Below the pieces are notes generated by a model. It did no database searches. It was given only the letters and a program-made list of their open reading frames with translations, and was not told the DNA's origin. DNA of 20,292 nucleotides. Origin: a virus. Position numbers and translations under genes: made by a program. Positions 1-7,078 of the stretch are shown here, piece by piece; position 1 is the stretch's first letter, and each line of letters begins with the position of its first letter. The DNA lies in the IMG/VR virus record IMGVR_UViG_3300030328_005535, positions 1 through 20,292 of that record. The stretch is one strand, 5' to 3'.

Positions 1-974
1 TTTCTGGTAGTACCACCAACAGTAACCTGTAACCAACAAGGCAAACCAAGTCTTTCTCCTGTTGTTGAATCAAAGTTTTTATTCCAAAAGATTGCTTTTC
101 TGTATCCTTCCCACTGAGGTGATTTTTTATCATTACTCTGATAGGCATCGGCAAAGATTGTATTACCATCCCAAGATAAGAACGTTACATTTAAACCGCC
201 TGAATCTGTTGTGATTTGTACGGTTTTAGGTTCCGAAAGAGGAGATAATTTACCATCCTTGACAAAAGCCCAACAAAGCTCATAATAACCAGTTGAGAGA
301 GAGCCTGAGGTTGTTGCAATTGATAGAGTCTCAGCTGCTTGTATTGGTATTGTTGGAGATGGTATGTAGGCTTCAGCATAAACATTATCATAATCGACGC
401 GCAAGCCATAGCTCTCATCGTGACGAGGTAAAATTGCTGTTGCTTTACCGTACGGAGGATAAGCACCGGAATTGTTATTGTACGGGTAATCTCTATGACC
501 TAGATACAAAAGCTCAGCGCAATCTTCAGGCAGCTGATAGTATCTTTTTTTAATCTTCCAGGTTGTAAGAGTTGCAGCAGTATCACCCTCGAAGGCTGTT
601 GTTAAAAGTATATGTTTGTTATTGTCAATCCTTGAAATGATATACTCATTACTATTGATTTCAATCGGTGCACCTTCCCAATCATCAACAGAATCAAGTC
701 GACCAATAGAATGAGATAAAACAACTCTTCTATCTCCATTCGTTACGGATATAGTTACAGCAGCTCCAGCCGAAAACTCAGTATCAGTATCACTGGTAAT
801 GTCAGGAAGAAAATCAATGAAATCAATTTTGGTTGCAAAATTCCATCTCTTCATTGACCACAAAGCATAATAAGCATCATTGAGGAGCTCATCGAGCTGG
901 TCATTGAATTGCTGTAATTCAGGAGAATAATCTGTAATGTTTTTTACTTTTTGTCTAAGAGCTATCAAATTCAT
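1..974 (-). CDS. Head-tail connector/adaptor-like virion protein, 3' end outside window
   Basis: An open frame of about 324 codons starts at ATG 974-972 and runs to the left edge without a stop, so the C-terminus is missing. A GGAG Shine-Dalgarno lies seven bases before the start. The N-terminus (MNLIALRQKVKN...) is helical and followed by a beta-rich region; WKIKKRYYQLPEDCAELLYLG (about residues 130-150) resembles the 'YxLPxD' segment I associate with phage neck/adaptor proteins. A later part (GYYELCWAFVKDGKLSPLSEP) looks like a fibronectin-type beta-sandwich. Position directly after capsid and decoration genes fits a connector joining portal and tail. It is separated from the decoration gene by an intrinsic terminator, so its expression probably depends on read-through or another promoter. 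The specific family is inferred from position and general style, not from a decisive motif. Confidence 0.6.
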   Translation of the reverse strand, partial: MNLIALRQKVKNITDYSPELQQFNDQLDELLNDAYYALWSMKRWNFATKIDFIDFLPDITSDTDTEFSAGAAVTISVTNGDRRVVLSHSIGRLDSVDDWEGAPIEINSNEYIISRIDNNKHILLTTAFEGDTAATLTTWKIKKRYYQLPEDCAELLYLGHRDYPYNNNSGAYPPYGKATAILPRHDESYGLRVDYDNVYAEAYIPSPTIPIQAAETLSIATTSGSLSTGYYELCWAFVKDGKLSPLSEPKTVQITTDSGGLNVTFLSWDGNTIFADAYQSNDKKSPQWEGYRKAIFWNKNFDSTTGERLGLPCWLQVTVGGTTR

Positions 975-988
975 TTTATCTCCAAAAT

Positions 989-1022
989 AAAAAAAGGAGG
1001 TCGAGTATGCCCCCAACCTCCT
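989..1022 (-). terminator. Intrinsic terminator after the capsid decoration gene
   Basis: Read on the minus strand, a 7-bp stem AGGAGGT (1022-1016) pairs with ACCTCCT (1001-995) across a 14-nt loop and is followed at once by six T residues (994-989). It lies 22 bases after the decoration gene stop and just ahead of the next gene's ribosome site. It would reduce transcription from the capsid genes into the connector gene, giving more capsid than connector transcripts. Confidence 0.75.
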
Positions 1023-1043
1023 CTAGTGTATATCAGTATCTAA

Positions 1044-1508
1044 TTAACAGAAAGAATTGATAATGTAAACATCCGCTTTGTTAGCAGTATCAGCTTCAAG
1101 AGCAAGAGCTACAATTGGAAGAAGATTGAACGTAGCAGCTCCACCTTCATTAACAGCAGTAGTACGAACTTCAAGTCGACCAGCTGTTGATCCAATTTGT
1201 AACAAAGATCCCTTTGCAGTTGTGCCGCTTACGTCAGCACCTTCAAAGTATCCACCAATACAAACTTTTACTTTCTCTCCAGCAGCAGCAGCACCAAAAG
1301 CGATACCAACAGGAAAAGAAGTATCAGCAGCATCAACATCAGCAGGAAGAACATACAGAGCTCTATCTGAATCAGTTTTAGCAGCATCAAGAGAAACAGT
1401 TTGACCAGCAGTAATCGCAGAAGTCGCAAGAAAATACTCATATTGAGCGCGATTCATTGTTTCCTTGTTAGCTGAATCCAATCGTTGAATTAAGTTTTGA
1501 GTAGCCAT
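1044..1508 (-). CDS. Capsid decoration/stabilisation protein (DUF2190-like)
   Basis: A 154-residue product starts at ATG 1508 with AGGAGG five bases upstream. It is rich in Ala, Gly, Thr and Val. The pattern of short beta strands (AITAGQTVSLDAA, YVLPADVDAADTSFPVGIAFG, EKVKVCIGGYFEGADVSG, GSLLQIGSTAGRLEV) is typical of small capsid decoration proteins of the DUF2190/lambda gpD functional class, which bind the surface of expanded capsids and stabilise them. It sits 15 bases after the major capsid gene, the usual place for such a protein, and shares that gene's promoter. An intrinsic terminator follows, so these two genes form the most strongly expressed late unit here. The decoration role is inferred from composition, size and position; no catalytic motif is expected. 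Confidence 0.65.
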   Translation of the reverse strand: MATQNLIQRLDSANKETMNRAQYEYFLATSAITAGQTVSLDAAKTDSDRALYVLPADVDAADTSFPVGIAFGAAAAGEKVKVCIGGYFEGADVSGTTAKGSLLQIGSTAGRLEVRTTAVNEGGAATFNLLPIVALALEADTANKADVYIINSFC

Positions 1509-1523
1509 ATCAGCCTCCTAAAT

Positions 1524-2549
1524 TTAGTATGCGTCACCGTCAAAGATAACAACGTTAGAGCCTAAGTGATCAGCAATCAACTGCATCTTGACATATAAGT
1601 CAGCAGCTCGAGCAACCGTACCAGAAACCTTTTCAAAAGGAGATACAGCAAAATCACAATCTTTGTGGAAAATCATTTTGATAGCATCAAAGTTGAGCAT
1701 ATAACCAGACAACGGACCAGCACCAAAATCAGTAGAAGTGTAAGAAGTACCAAGATAAGTATCTTGCTCAACAACAGCACCACCAAAAGCAAGCACCATA
1801 CGACCGGCATCAAGAGTTTTTTCATCGATATAACGCTCTTGAGCAAAGAGAGAACGACGATAATTCGCCATAGCATTCTCACTCATAATAACGCAATTGA
1901 TTTGTCCCATAGGAGCAACAGAACCAGCTTTGATCGATCCTTGTTGCATCAATCGAATTCCGTTCGTACCAAAAGCACCTTGTACATCAATCGCTTGATT
2001 TTGCCAACCAGTTGTAGAAGAGTAAGTTGCTTTTGAAATACCACCAACAGTATTGTTTTGGTTACCACCAGCAGCAATCTCAGCTTCTAAAAATCCACCA
2101 GTTTGGAAACCATTAAGCGTATTTACATCAGTAAGAACAGTTGAAGATCCGTCAAGAATTTGCTTATTCAGCTCACGTCTCAACATTCCCATAACAGAAC
2201 GCATACGAGCTTCAACGATCTTTACGATAGCAAGCTCACCTTTATTCTCTGTCTCCTCTTTACGAGTGATAACGATAGGAGCACCGAAATCAGCCCAATT
2301 GTAAACAGCTGGTTGCATAACGTCTTTTACAGCAAGATTCATCGGTTCATATCCAGTAGTGAACTGAGAAATTGTACTGTGCTCCTCAAGAGCAAGTGGA
2401 CGTTGAATTTTAATACCGCCATCTTCATACTCAACACCGCCAAGTCTTTTGGCATTGTCAAGGAAGGCGACCTTTCTAAATAATTCGTCAACCTCTCCAT
2501 CTCGAATAGAGTAAAGGGTTGACGAGAGTAATTCATTTGAAATAGCCAT
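1524..2549 (-). CDS. Major capsid protein, HK97-fold type
   Basis: A 341-residue protein starts at ATG 2549 behind GAGAGG. The N-terminal region (about 40-65, VEYEDGGIKIQRPLALEEHS) fits an E-loop. The mid part (about 105-155) has the long spine-helix pattern RMRSVMGMLRRELNKQILDG, then TLNGFQTGGF (144-153), a motif I associate with a group of environmental phage capsid proteins. The C-terminus (FDAIKMIFHKDCDFAVSPFEKV...VKMQLIADHLGSNVVIF) matches the P-domain/A-domain strands typical of HK97-fold subunits. It lies between an amidase and a decoration gene and has its own promoter at 2660-2688 with a leader of roughly 100 bases. There is no N-terminal delta domain or fused protease; the separate scaffold gene at 3110-3922 explains this. 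The subfamily is not certain, but the role is. Confidence 0.88.
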   Translation of the reverse strand: MAISNELLSSTLYSIRDGEVDELFRKVAFLDNAKRLGGVEYEDGGIKIQRPLALEEHSTISQFTTGYEPMNLAVKDVMQPAVYNWADFGAPIVITRKEETENKGELAIVKIVEARMRSVMGMLRRELNKQILDGSSTVLTDVNTLNGFQTGGFLEAEIAAGGNQNNTVGGISKATYSSTTGWQNQAIDVQGAFGTNGIRLMQQGSIKAGSVAPMGQINCVIMSENAMANYRRSLFAQERYIDEKTLDAGRMVLAFGGAVVEQDTYLGTSYTSTDFGAGPLSGYMLNFDAIKMIFHKDCDFAVSPFEKVSGTVARAADLYVKMQLIADHLGSNVVIFDGDAY

Positions 2550-2653
2550 AGCTATAACCTCTCATTAAAGTTTAAAATAATCATTATCATTGACGTGCTT
2601 CAAAGAAGTGTCGAGTTATCTCAAGATGTTCTCGAAATGAGAGGCTCAAGATT
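2550..2653 (-). promoter_or_regulatory. Capsid mRNA leader with possible stem-loops
   Basis: This stretch holds no ORF with a ribosome site. It contains short inverted repeats: TCGAG (2631-2635 region on the complement) against CTCGA near 2610-2614, and TCTC/GAGA around 2630-2645. They could fold at the 5' end of the capsid transcript and protect it from decay. The stems are only 4-5 bp, so the structure is tentative. Confidence 0.3.
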
Positions 2654-2659
2654 TATCAA

Positions 2660-2688
2660 AGTATAAAGCAAATTATAGAAATTGACAA
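2660..2688 (-). promoter_or_regulatory. Sigma70-like promoter for the major capsid operon
   Basis: On the minus strand, TTGTCA (2688-2683) and TATACT (2665-2660) are separated by exactly 17 bases, each one mismatch from consensus. The -35 box and much of the spacer overlap the last codons and stop of the amidase gene. Predicted transcription start is near 2653, leaving a leader of about 100 bases before the capsid start codon at 2549. Confidence 0.75.
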
Positions 2689-3113
2689 GTGTTTTTATCT
2701 CGCTCAAGGACCAGCTCTTTAAACAAAGCCTCTCCAGGACACAAAGAAGAGCCTAATTCTCTATGACCATACACATCAAACCAGGATAACTCATATTTCT
2801 CAAGCAGCTCCTCAATCAAACCAAACAAACCAGGAGTACCTTCGATACCAAACTTCTGAGGATCGGTAACAGGTTCAATCTCAAAGTTTCCAGCAACACA
2901 AATACCAATCGAACCAGTATTATGATTTTTGCAGTGAGCTCCTGTTTTGTTGAGAGCTCTTCCTTTATTGACAGAGCCATCAGGATAAATGACAAAATGA
3001 TAACCAATACCAGACCAGCCTCTTTCTTTGTGCCAACGATCTATTTTTTCCACAGTAGTAACAGCACTACCAGAGGCAGAATGATGCACAACTATTTTGT
3101 TTATGTGCCTCAT
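2673..3113 (-). CDS. N-acetylmuramoyl-L-alanine amidase, T7-lysozyme/PGRP type (endolysin)
   Basis: The 146-residue product is a zinc amidase (Amidase_2 fold) that cuts the MurNAc-L-Ala bond in peptidoglycan. Visible motifs are VVHHSA (zinc His10), GYHFVI (Tyr38, matching T7 lysozyme Tyr46), VNKGR, GAHCKNHN, and GHRELGSSLCPG (zinc His117 and Cys125). The length matches T7 lysozyme (about 150). The residue two before the zinc Cys, Lys128 in T7 lysozyme, is Ser here. I chose the start at 3113 over an in-frame ATG at 3140: it has AGGAG correctly spaced and its ATGA overlaps the scaffold stop; the longer form adds only MAQSTTGAQ. No signal peptide is seen, so release needs a holin, presumably the one at 13953-14270. 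An amidase between scaffold and capsid genes is an unusual position. Confidence 0.9.
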   Translation of the reverse strand: MRHINKIVVHHSASGSAVTTVEKIDRWHKERGWSGIGYHFVIYPDGSVNKGRALNKTGAHCKNHNTGSIGICVAGNFEIEPVTDPQKFGIEGTPGLFGLIEELLEKYELSWFDVYGHRELGSSLCPGEALFKELVLERDKNTCQFL

Positions 3114-3922
3114 TTGCGCTCCTGTTGTGCTTTGTGCCATTGATAAGCCTCAACCGCGCTTCTAAACTTTGGAGTCCCCTTTGGAGCTGTTGAGCTACCT
3201 GTACTTGTTTTGTTGAGCGTACTTCTTCTGCTCTTCTTTTTAGCTGCTTGATCAGATCGTATCTTTGCTGCTTTCTCAGAGTCAATACGACCCCTAACAA
3301 TCCAGTAAGCATCTTCAAGCCTCAGCTCTTCTCGTTGCTGCATCAATTCATAAATAGGAAAACGATACTCATCATCAGTAATCTCAGGATGCGACGTTTT
3401 AAATTGTTGGAGCTCAACTTGCCTTCTCTCCAACTGTACTTTTTCTTGAGCTGGCTTAAGCATATCTTGGAGCATCAAAGCAGCTTGTTTTTTGATCTCT
3501 GCTTTCATTCCCTCCTCAGTATATATATCGTGCTCATCATCAGTAATATATCGCTCTGTTTCAGATAAAACCGGGTTATTAATTGCAAGCTCTTGTTGTT
3601 CTCTCAGAGCTTCAACTTGTTGCTCAAGCTGTTTCCTCATCTCAGCAAGCTCCTGAGTTTTACGAGTATATGATGCTCTCATATTTGCGATATGTTTTCG
3701 AACTTCTTCAGGAGTATGTTCGAGCCATTCGTGCAGAGGTTTCATCCCTTTATGTTGAGCCTCTTCTTCAAACTCAGCAAAATCTTCTTCTGTTAGTCCC
3801 ATCAAATCATCAATAGTAAGAAGCTCTTCTTCAGGCAAATCTTCTGTTTCTACTTCTTCTAATGTTTCCTCTTGAGCAACCTGCTCTTCATTTGTTTCTT
3901 CAACTTGTACTTGTTCTTCCAT
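3110..3922 (-). CDS. Capsid scaffolding protein
   Basis: A 270-residue, strongly charged and helical protein. The N-terminal third is a run of Glu-rich acidic sequence (EEQVQVEETNEEQVAQEETL, then EDLPEEELLTIDDLMGLTEED). The middle, about residues 75-125, is a long coiled coil (RKTQELAEMRKQLEQQVEAL). The C-terminus is basic (AAKKKSRRSTLNK...), the usual capsid-binding end of scaffolds. This architecture, together with a place between portal and major capsid genes, identifies a scaffold that templates procapsid assembly and is then lost. The start at 3922 has GAGG five bases upstream; an in-frame ATG at 3991 would overlap the upstream gene much further and lacks a ribosome site. The stop overlaps the amidase start as ATGA. 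Confidence 0.8.
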   Translation of the reverse strand: MEEQVQVEETNEEQVAQEETLEEVETEDLPEEELLTIDDLMGLTEEDFAEFEEEAQHKGMKPLHEWLEHTPEEVRKHIANMRASYTRKTQELAEMRKQLEQQVEALREQQELAINNPVLSETERYITDDEHDIYTEEGMKAEIKKQAALMLQDMLKPAQEKVQLERRQVELQQFKTSHPEITDDEYRFPIYELMQQREELRLEDAYWIVRGRIDSEKAAKIRSDQAAKKKSRRSTLNKTSTGSSTAPKGTPKFRSAVEAYQWHKAQQERK

Positions 3923-4061
3923 ACTTGCCTCTTTTTTTCTTGTGTTGTTGTTGTTGAGATGCTTTGATTGCTTTGAGTCTCTTCTCAGCATCTTTTTTAT
4001 TTGGATGATAGCCCTTAACGTTCTCTATCTTCCAACCTCTTGGAGTCTGATATATCGGCAT
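3900..4061 (-). CDS. Small basic protein, 53 residues, unknown function
   Basis: The product starts MPIYQTPRGWKIENVKGYHP and is followed by KKDAEKRLKAIKAS and a Lys/Gln-rich tail ending RGKYGRTSTS. The 'W-x-I-x-N-V ... AE-x-RLKAIKA' pattern resembles short peptides found in many phage morphogenesis clusters; no function is known to me. It begins at ATG 4061, which shares one base with the previous gene's stop (TAATG), so it is probably translated by coupling. AGGAGG lies 12 bases upstream, a little far. Its 3' end overlaps the scaffold start by 23 bases. A strongly basic tail could bind DNA or the acidic scaffold end, but this is speculation. Confidence 0.6.
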   Translation of the reverse strand: MPIYQTPRGWKIENVKGYHPNKKDAEKRLKAIKASQQQQHKKKRGKYGRTSTS

Positions 4062-4354
4062 TATTTTGCAACGCCTCCTTTCGTTCCTGTGGTTTTTTTG
4101 GGTCCTCCTGGACTCCAAAGTTTTTTACAAGCCCAGTACGATGCAGAGAGCTTACTTTTGCGTTGATCACATTTATGACGAGCACGAAAAGAACGACGTG
4201 CAGAAGAAGAATAATTATGACCATACCCAGAAGCACCAAAGTGAATAACGCGCTCTTTTCCATCTTCACAACCCTTTACAACCATTTTCTTCTCAGGTTT
4301 CGGAGATCTCTTTGGTTTGTTGCACTTCATCTTTGATTTATCGAGTCGTTTCAT
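4061..4354 (-). CDS. Conserved phage small cysteine-containing protein (SFRARHKC...YWACKKLW family)
   Basis: The 97-residue product is very basic. An N-terminal Lys/Pro-rich segment (about 1-25) precedes a recognisable core: ERVIHFGASGYGHNYSS, then SFRARHKCDQ, then SYWACKKLWSPGG. The spacing of H, C, W and C in this core resembles a family of small proteins encoded in structural regions of marine and gut phages; I recognise the pattern but know no assigned function. Two of the Cys residues and the His could form a metal or disulfide site. The ribosome site is weak (GAGAAG). The stop overlaps the next start as TAATG. Its place between portal-proximal genes and scaffold suggests a virion or assembly role. 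Confidence 0.65.
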   Translation of the reverse strand: MKRLDKSKMKCNKPKRSPKPEKKMVVKGCEDGKERVIHFGASGYGHNYSSSARRSFRARHKCDQRKSKLSASYWACKKLWSPGGPKKTTGTKGGVAK

Positions 4355-4412
4355 TTTCTTCTCTTGTGTTGATATGAGATTTTTTTGGAGCTGGTCTTTT
4401 CACCCTTGAATC

Positions 4413-4946
4413 TTACATCCTACTCATAAACATTTTATCCATCTCGTCAGAGGTAGGCATTGATACTTCTTCTTCCATCTCTTCTTCAGTCTCCTCTTCA
4501 AACTCAGGAGGAGGATTCTGCAAAAACTTTTTGAACTCTCTATCTTGAGAAAGCTTTGTAATTTTACCGGCTAAGAGCATAATACTTCTGTCATCAGTTA
4601 TATCCTCAAGCTCAAAATCCATCTCCTCATCAAGATCACCAGAATCAACCGCATAATTTACAGCAGCTTGGAACATCCCGATAACTCGTACAAACTCATT
4701 TGGAAAAACCTGTATATCCTCATCAAACATAGGATAATCAGGAGTTTGCTCAAACAATGGTAATAATCTGTTTGCAGCAGTAACAAGATTGTTGAGAGCC
4801 TTTTTTGAGAACTTACCTCGAGGAGCAAGCTGATTGTACATATCTTCATCAATCTCCTCAGCTTTACCAATCTCTATCGACAAGTCAAGCTCTTGAGGTT
4901 CTCCACTCATACCGAGCATTTTCATTTCTTCTTTATTCATAGCCAT
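4413..4946 (-). CDS. Acidic head-module protein of unknown function
   Basis: A 177-residue, strongly acidic protein starting at ATG 4946 with a perfect AGGAGG five bases upstream. The core (about 45-110) is helical: SKKALNNLVTAANRLLPLFE, then MFDEDIQVFPNEFVRVIGMF. The C-terminal third is an acidic, Pro-containing tail (NPPPEFEEETEEEMEEEV) that ends SDEMDKMFMSRM. It lies between the zinc-ribbon protein and a basic 97-residue protein, in the portal-to-scaffold interval. The charge pattern (acidic, next to very basic neighbours) suggests an assembly partner or chaperone. I do not recognise a named family. A 58-base gap follows before the next start, with no clear terminator. Confidence 0.65.
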   Translation of the reverse strand: MAMNKEEMKMLGMSGEPQELDLSIEIGKAEEIDEDMYNQLAPRGKFSKKALNNLVTAANRLLPLFEQTPDYPMFDEDIQVFPNEFVRVIGMFQAAVNYAVDSGDLDEEMDFELEDITDDRSIMLLAGKITKLSQDREFKKFLQNPPPEFEEETEEEMEEEVSMPTSDEMDKMFMSRM

Positions 4947-4955
4947 TACAGCCTC

Positions 4956-5444
4956 CTAAATTTTATCACTCCAAAGAGTATCGGTTTTTCCAGATTTTAT
5001 ATCTTCAGTAGGAGCAAGCTCAACAGCAGCCTCTTGCTTACTCTTTCCATCTTCTATAGCATTATTATATCTTGCAATATATTGATCTTGCTCAGAAATT
5101 CTATCTTTTATCTTTTGTGTTTTATCGTCCCAAAAATGAGGAGCAAGATCCGCCTCGCAAACAAAACCTTTCTTCTCCATTATTTTTTGCTCAGCAGCTG
5201 GAGAGTCGACATGCTTACCAAGAGCTTTCGAGTAATACCCGTCAACGCCATATCGATGAGTTTTACTAGTTGAGTCAAGAGCGAAAACAGATATTTTTGC
5301 TATCCAATTTACATCTGAGCAATTATCACAAGTAGTTTTTTCCTCATTTATCAGGATTTCTCTTTGGTGAAGAGTGAGCAACTCAAAGAAAAGCTCCTCC
5401 TGATAATGATTGCAGGTTTTACATTTAAACATGTATATAGGCAT
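4956..5444 (-). CDS. FmdB-like zinc-ribbon protein
   Basis: The 162-residue product begins MPIYMFKCKTCNHYQ, the start typical of FmdB-type zinc ribbons, with CxxC pairs at Cys8/Cys11 and Cys39/Cys42. After the ribbon comes HRYGVDGYYSKALGKHVDS (about 62-80) and an alpha-helical charged segment (AEQKIMEKKGFVCEADLAPH). Proteins with this arrangement are common next to phage portals, often labelled 'putative regulatory protein'; their role in the virion or in assembly is not established. The start overlaps the portal stop as TAATG and has GAGAGG upstream, so the two are probably co-translated. Confidence 0.75.
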   Translation of the reverse strand: MPIYMFKCKTCNHYQEELFFELLTLHQREILINEEKTTCDNCSDVNWIAKISVFALDSTSKTHRYGVDGYYSKALGKHVDSPAAEQKIMEKKGFVCEADLAPHFWDDKTQKIKDRISEQDQYIARYNNAIEDGKSKQEAAVELAPTEDIKSGKTDTLWSDKI

Positions 5445-7078
5445 TATCCTCTCCCTTGTAATACTTGAGCGAGCTGCTCAGCAGGTAACTCACCACCAGC
5501 TCCAATCTCTCTTTGTTCTTCTGGTGGTGTTGTTGGTTGGATAGGAGATTGAGGTTGAGCTTCTTCTTCCAGGAAGTCTCGAGGCAGATCATACAATCGA
5601 ACAATCTCCTCTTTTACCTTGCTCATCGGAACACCTAACCCCTGAAGAATAGGCAGAAGCTGCACAAGATTGTTTTTCTTGATTGCTTCGGAGAGAGGAG
5701 TGCTGGACTGGTCAAGAGCAACAATCTTAAATTTTGCATCTAAATCATCAGCAGTAATAATCTTTGGTACTCCGTTCACCTCGATTGTAGCAAGCTCATT
5801 TTCTTCAGCAAGGAGAGCAATCATTCTAAGATATACGAGAGCGATCTGCTCGATAGCTCCATCTCTTTCTCGAGCCAACTTACCAATCTCAGAAGCGGAG
5901 TATTGAGCCAGAGCTGTTATCTCTGTTGCTGTTGCTTTTGTTGCTTCTCCTCTCGAAAAAGGAGCCAAGATTGAGCCTCGATTTATATCCTGTTCGATAT
6001 AGTTTTGATACCTATCGAAGTTAGTTGAGATAGGCTCAACACCAACCGAAGCAATCAAACCAGCAAGACTCTCCTCATCGACAGCAATCATAGCACCATC
6101 AACACCAGAAGTAATTTTTGCAAGAGCCTCCTCATCAAAAGACCCTTCTTTGTATAGGTATTGCCTCGAGTCTCTTCTTACTGCATTTGCCCAGTATGTT
6201 CTCAATATATTCTTCTCATAAAACTGGTCATACACTCGAGCAACAGCACTCAAGCCACACATTGGTTTTTCAGGTTTTTTCGAGTAGTACAATGGAACGA
6301 TAGGAGAGAGAGGTTGATCATCATAGGTACGAAGAGGTATTTGTTCTCTGAGCAAGAGCTTCTCACCTTGAGCATAATTATGGGACCAAAAATAAACCTG
6401 GTCATATGCAAAATCATAGAGCTCAACAATCTTGATATACAGATAATCATCAGGCAGATCTTGTATTTTACCTGAGTATTTTTTATCAGCTGCTTTAAAA
6501 TAATCTTCTTTGGGTATCGGATTAAACTTCTTATTACCAAATCTTTCTCGAGCCTGAGGCAAACTCAAATAATAGACGTGACCAGAAAACCGCTGAGAGC
6601 TCCAGCTGCTTGCATCCATATCAACTATAATCTCCCAACAAGGAAGAGCTCGTATTGAAACACGCTCAAGCAAATCATCAGATTGTTGAGGAGAGAACTT
6701 GAAGAATGAGCACGGATAAATCAAGCCGAGCCTCGAGCCGTTTTCAAGATGCTCACGTTTATCAAAGAGGAATCTATTTGCAACTTCTTGAGCAAGATCA
6801 GGAGTACCCTCAATCATAGCAGCATCTTTACCAACAACAACAGCAGGATTGCGAGAGAACAAAGAAGCAATAAAACCTTCTACATATGAGAAGCAATCTG
6901 CAGTCTCAACACGTATCATACTGGTGTTCACCTGAGATGCTGAAGAGCTCCAAAACTCATTCTCATAAACATCTCGATAACGCTTGAGGTTTGATCTCTC
7001 TTGTTTCCAGTAATCCTCATGTTCTGATAATATGGTTTGAATGAGCTTGATAATCTCTTTCTCGTTTTGTCTCGCCAT
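5444..7078 (-). CDS. Portal protein
   Basis: The 544-residue protein is of portal length and lies immediately downstream of the large terminase, sharing a TGATG stop/start overlap with AGGAG in front. Portal traits include a helical N-terminus (IIKLIQTILSEHEDYWKQER), the clip/wing beta region (VSIRALPCWEIIVDMDASSW; YLYIKIVELYDFAYDQVYFW) and a long helix-rich crown-side part (about 370-430, ATKATATEITALAQYSASEI and GKLARERDGAIEQIALVYLR) like the stem and crown helices of phage portals. The C-terminus is Pro/Gln-rich and disordered (EEEAQPQSPIQPTTPPEEQR). Portals form the dodecameric DNA channel at one capsid vertex and bind the terminase and the connector. No single diagnostic motif exists; the call rests on position, size and pattern. 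Confidence 0.87.
   Translation of the reverse strand: MARQNEKEIIKLIQTILSEHEDYWKQERSNLKRYRDVYENEFWSSSASQVNTSMIRVETADCFSYVEGFIASLFSRNPAVVVGKDAAMIEGTPDLAQEVANRFLFDKREHLENGSRLGLIYPCSFFKFSPQQSDDLLERVSIRALPCWEIIVDMDASSWSSQRFSGHVYYLSLPQARERFGNKKFNPIPKEDYFKAADKKYSGKIQDLPDDYLYIKIVELYDFAYDQVYFWSHNYAQGEKLLLREQIPLRTYDDQPLSPIVPLYYSKKPEKPMCGLSAVARVYDQFYEKNILRTYWANAVRRDSRQYLYKEGSFDEEALAKITSGVDGAMIAVDEESLAGLIASVGVEPISTNFDRYQNYIEQDINRGSILAPFSRGEATKATATEITALAQYSASEIGKLARERDGAIEQIALVYLRMIALLAEENELATIEVNGVPKIITADDLDAKFKIVALDQSSTPLSEAIKKNNLVQLLPILQGLGVPMSKVKEEIVRLYDLPRDFLEEEAQPQSPIQPTTPPEEQREIGAGGELPAEQLAQVLQGRG

Noticed and set aside
1187-1404. Plus-strand open frames opposite the decoration and capsid genes
   Set aside because: Gln/Ser/Ala-rich translations mirror the codon pattern of the genes on the other strand; no ribosome sites or family resemblance.
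3113-3140. Longer amidase start (MAQSTTGAQ...)
   Set aside because: The ATG at 3113 has its own AGGAG and a stop/start overlap with the scaffold; the longer form has neither and adds no family motif.
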